From Acidovorax sp. (GTDB lineage: Bacteria > Pseudomonadota > Gammaproteobacteria > Burkholderiales > Burkholderiaceae_C), in contig JAITLO010000012.1 of the NCBI GenBank assembly GCA_031277855.1, positions 49,751 through 113,750 on the forward strand: a DNA stretch of 64,000 bases, in the 5' to 3' direction. This document shows positions 61,788-64,000 of the stretch, piece after piece. Position numbers and translations under genes: made by a program. Each line of letters begins with the position of its first letter. Position 1 is the stretch's first letter. The notes beneath the pieces were generated by a model, which was not told the DNA's origin, searched no databases, and saw only the letters and a program-made list of their open reading frames with translations.

Positions 61788-63075
61788 TCTCAATATTGCC
61801 TTGTTCGAACGCGCCAAGGGCGTGATCCCCGGCGGCGTGAATTCGCCCGTGCGGGCCTTTGCCGCCGTGGGCGGCACACCGCGCTTTGTGAAGCGTGCCC
61901 AAGGCCCTTATTTCTGGGACCAGAACGATCAGCAGTTCACCGACTACATCGGCAGCTGGGGCCCCATGATTCTGGGCCACGGCCACCCCGAGGTGATCGA
62001 GGCCGTGCAGGCCGCCGTGCTGGAAGGCTTCAGCTTTGGCGCACCCACCGAGCGCGAAGTGGTGCTGGCCGAAAAAATCCGTGAACTCATGCCCAGCATG
62101 GACATGGTGCGCATGGTCAGCTCCGGCACCGAAGCCGGCATGAGCGCGCTGCGCCTGGCACGCGGCTATACCGGCCGCAACACCATCATCAAGTTCAACG
62201 GCTGCTACCACGGCCATGCCGATGCCCTGCTGGTCAAGGCCGGCTCGGGCCTGGCCACGTTTGGTGCATCTTCTTCGGCCGGCGTTCCCGCCGATGTGGC
62301 CAAGGACACCGTGGTGCTGGAGTACAACGATGTAGCCCAGCTGGAAGAGGCTTTTGCCAAGATGGGCAGCACCATCGCCTGCGTGATCATGGAGCCCATT
62401 GCCGGCAATATGAACTTTGTGCGCGCCAGCCTGGACTTCACCCGCCGCATCCGCGAACTCACGCGCGAGCATGGCGCGCTGATGATTTACGACGAGGTGA
62501 TGACGGGCTTCCGCGTCGCCCTGGGCGGCGCACAAAGCGTGTACGCCAAGGAGATTGCCGGCTTTGCCCCCGACATCACGGTCATGGGCAAGGTGATTGG
62601 TGGCGGCATGCCCATGGCAGCCTTTGGCGCACGCCGTGAAATCATGGAAAAGCTCTCGCCACTGGGCCCGGTCTACCAGGCCGGTACGCTGTCGGGCAAC
62701 CCCATTGCCACGGCCTGCGGCCTCAAGACGCTGGAGCTCATCAGCCGCCCGGGCTTTCACGCCGATCTGCACCTCAAGACCGGCCACTTGATGCAAGGCC
62801 TGAAGGCCGAGGCCACGGCCGCCGGCATTCCCTTCTCGGTGGACTGGCAAGGCGGCCTGTTCGGCTTTTACTTCCTGCCCGAACTGCCCACGACCTACAC
62901 CGAGGTGATGAAGACCGATGGTAAGGTCTTCAACAAGTTCTACCACGGCATGCTGGAGCGCGGCCACTACTTTGCACCCGCGCTGTACGAGGCCGGTTTT
63001 GTCAGCGCGGCACATACCGACGACGACATCGACCGCACCATCGAAGCCGCACGCGAAGTGTTCAAGACGCTTTAA
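61771..63075 (+). CDS. hemL: Glutamate-1-semialdehyde 2,1-aminomutase
   Basis: 434 residues, PLP-dependent. Converts glutamate-1-semialdehyde to 5-aminolevulinate, the C5 haem pathway. PLP Lys274 ([10 protein letters not shown]) and Asp241 ([13 protein letters not shown]) are present, with GVNSPVRAF at the start and [20 protein letters not shown] (PLP phosphate). Overlaps the thiD end, so co-translated. A strong terminator follows. Confidence 0.97.
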   Translation: MTPNTDLNIALFERAKGVIPGGVNSPVRAFAAVGGTPRFVKRAQGPYFWDQNDQQFTDYIGSWGPMILGHGHPEVIEAVQAAVLEGFSFGAPTEREVVLAEKIRELMPSMDMVRMVSSGTEAGMSALRLARGYTGRNTIIKFNGCYHGHADALLVKAGSGLATFGASSSAGVPADVAKDTVVLEYNDVAQLEEAFAKMGSTIACVIMEPIAGNMNFVRASLDFTRRIRELTREHGALMIYDEVMTGFRVALGGAQSVYAKEIAGFAPDITVMGKVIGGGMPMAAFGARREIMEKLSPLGPVYQAGTLSGNPIATACGLKTLELISRPGFHADLHLKTGHLMQGLKAEATAAGIPFSVDWQGGLFGFYFLPELPTTYTEVMKTDGKVFNKFYHGMLERGHYFAPALYEAGFVSAAHTDDDIDRTIEAAREVFKTL

Positions 63076-63114
63076 GTCTCTCCATCCCCTACCTCATCGG
63101 TCTCATTGACTGTG

Positions 63115-63145
63115 CAACGCCGGGTTCGCCCGGCGTTGTTTTTTT
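63115..63145 (+). terminator. Intrinsic terminator after hemL
   Basis: CAACGCCGGG (63115-63124), tetraloop TTCG, CCCGGCGTTG (63129-63138), then seven T. Confidence 0.92.
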
Positions 63146-63171
63146 ACGCGCTGCGTTGAAGGAGTAAAGCA

Positions 63172-63867
63172 ATGAAAGAAATCACCCAGCTGATCCAATT
63201 GGTGGGTCTGGGACTGGCGCTGCTGCTGCCGCTGGCCAATCCCCTGACATCCATGACCTTGCTGCTGTCGCTGGGCGGGCAGTTGCCCCACATCGAACGC
63301 CAGCGCCAGATCAAGGAGGCCACCCTGTATGTGGTGGGCATCATGCTGGTGGCCTATTACGGCGGCTCGTGGATCATGCAGACCTTCAGCATCTCCATTC
63401 CCAGCCTGCAGATTGCCGGTGGCCTGATCGTGGCCAGCATCGGCTTCAGCATGCTTTTTCCCTCTTCCCGCCCGGATGAGACGCCCGAGGCCGATGCCGT
63501 CTCGCAGCGGCAGAGCCAGCGCAAGCCACCCAATATCGCCTTTGTGCCCCTGGCCCTGCCCGGCACGGCAGGCCCGGGCACGATTGCCATGATCATCAGC
63601 GGCGCGGCTTCGCTGCGCCCCTCGGTCACGGACGGCTATGCCCCCTGGGTGCTGACGGTGGCGCCCTTGCTGATTTTTGCGCTGCTGGGCCTGCTGTTCT
63701 GGGTGGTGCTGCGCTTTGCCGACCGCATTGCCGAACTGCTGGGCGCGGGCGGCGTGGAGGCCATCTCCCGCGTCATGGGCTTTTTGCTGGTGTGCATGGC
63801 CGTGCAGTTCGTCATCGACGGCGGGCTGGAAGTGGCGCACAGCTATGCCACAGGGACAACGCTGTAG
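63172..63867 (+). CDS. MarC family integral membrane protein (UPF0056)
   Basis: 231 residues with six helices. Family motifs: LLLPLANPLTSMTLLLSL, QIAGGLIVASIGFSML, and FVPLALPGTAGPGTIAMIIS. Proposed amino acid or small-molecule exporter; not antibiotic resistance despite the name. GAAGGAG precedes the start. Confidence 0.94.
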   Translation: MKEITQLIQLVGLGLALLLPLANPLTSMTLLLSLGGQLPHIERQRQIKEATLYVVGIMLVAYYGGSWIMQTFSISIPSLQIAGGLIVASIGFSMLFPSSRPDETPEADAVSQRQSQRKPPNIAFVPLALPGTAGPGTIAMIISGAASLRPSVTDGYAPWVLTVAPLLIFALLGLLFWVVLRFADRIAELLGAGGVEAISRVMGFLLVCMAVQFVIDGGLEVAHSYATGTTL

Positions 63868-63879
63868 GCAGCCCCTCTC

Positions 63880-63999
63880 TTAGAACGTGTTTACGATCTC
63901 TACGCAGGCGCGTTGGAGCGCAATCGGGATGAGTTCGAGCCGATGGAGTGCAGCTTGCACCCGTGTGCAAGCAAGAACCAGCGCGAAGAAATCGCCCGA
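63880..63999 (-). CDS. 3' end of an unidentified gene, possibly a transposase
   Basis: Minus-strand open frame running in from the right edge: 39 codons then TAA at 63882-63880. The product ends GDFFALVLACTRVQAALHRL then ELIPIALQRACVEIVNTF. The LxLACTRxxxxLxRL pattern resembles C-termini of IS5-like transposases, and the stop lies within an AGAACGTGTTTACGATCT stretch that could be an IS end. GCTTGCAC-CCGT-GTGCAAGC (63953-63972) is palindromic. The identification is tentative. Confidence 0.4.
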   Translation of the reverse strand, partial: SGDFFALVLACTRVQAALHRLELIPIALQRACVEIVNTF

Positions 64000-64000
64000 T

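Noticed and set aside
1..64000. CRISPR arrays, rRNA genes, complete prophage or integrase
   Set aside because: No regularly spaced short repeats, rRNA sequence or integrase frame was found anywhere in the window.

Overview
The window reads as chromosomal DNA of a high-GC betaproteobacterium, most likely a Comamonas or close relative (Burkholderiales, Comamonadaceae). This rests on gene order and family signatures: a caa3-type cox cluster with a tiny assembly protein, DUF2970 and a 'twin' membrane protein; a Bug-type solute receptor; a DUF4148 protein; a pyrR-pyrB-dihydroorotase-like cluster; and a five-copy intergenic repeat. No database was consulted, so the genus is an inference.

Layout. 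1-5592: formate dehydrogenase-N operon (alpha subunit truncated at the left edge, beta, gamma, FdhE); the alpha gene carries an in-frame UGA for selenocysteine plus a SECIS hairpin. 5704-11056: cutA, rpoH under a perfect CIRCE element, a Bug receptor, an Aer-like chemoreceptor behind a perfect FNR/Anr box, and a Sco protein. 11195-17936: cytochrome c oxidase cluster on the minus strand (ctaC, ctaD, small assembly protein, ctaG, DUF2970, ctaE, SURF1, Sco-like protein), without the heme A synthesis genes usually found there. 18476-27565: housekeeping and accessory genes (BioC-like methyltransferase, ComF, TrmL, MaoC, LysE, cytochrome c4-like, MoxR with a VWA partner). 27570-33715: tamA-tamB.

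33921-36268 is a tRNA-Arg(CCU) gene followed by a visibly AT-richer stretch: an XRE regulator, an ImmA/IrrE metallopeptidase, a 39-residue ORF and a DUF2188 protein. It looks like a small integrated accessory segment or island remnant. 36269-46403: an acuR-acuI-type cluster with two matching operators, photolyase, a DUF697-like protein, and degP next to a QseB/PmrA-type response regulator and kinase, with a PmrA-like box upstream of degP. 46812-53248: a chaperone-usher fimbrial operon (pilin, internal terminator, chaperone, usher, two-domain tip adhesin) plus a frameshifted second adhesin. The two adhesins share ends but have diverged centres, which suggests cassette-like diversification.

53268-64000: an ArsC-like protein, DUF423, a PlsC-GNAT fusion, a metal-site-degenerate dihydroorotase, pyrB, pyrR, ruvX, yqgE, a TipA-like MerR regulator, thiD, hemL, marC, and at the right edge the 3' end of an unidentified gene, possibly a transposase. 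The best candidates for something new are the adhesin pair, the tRNA-linked XRE/ImmA segment and the gene-3'-end repeat family.
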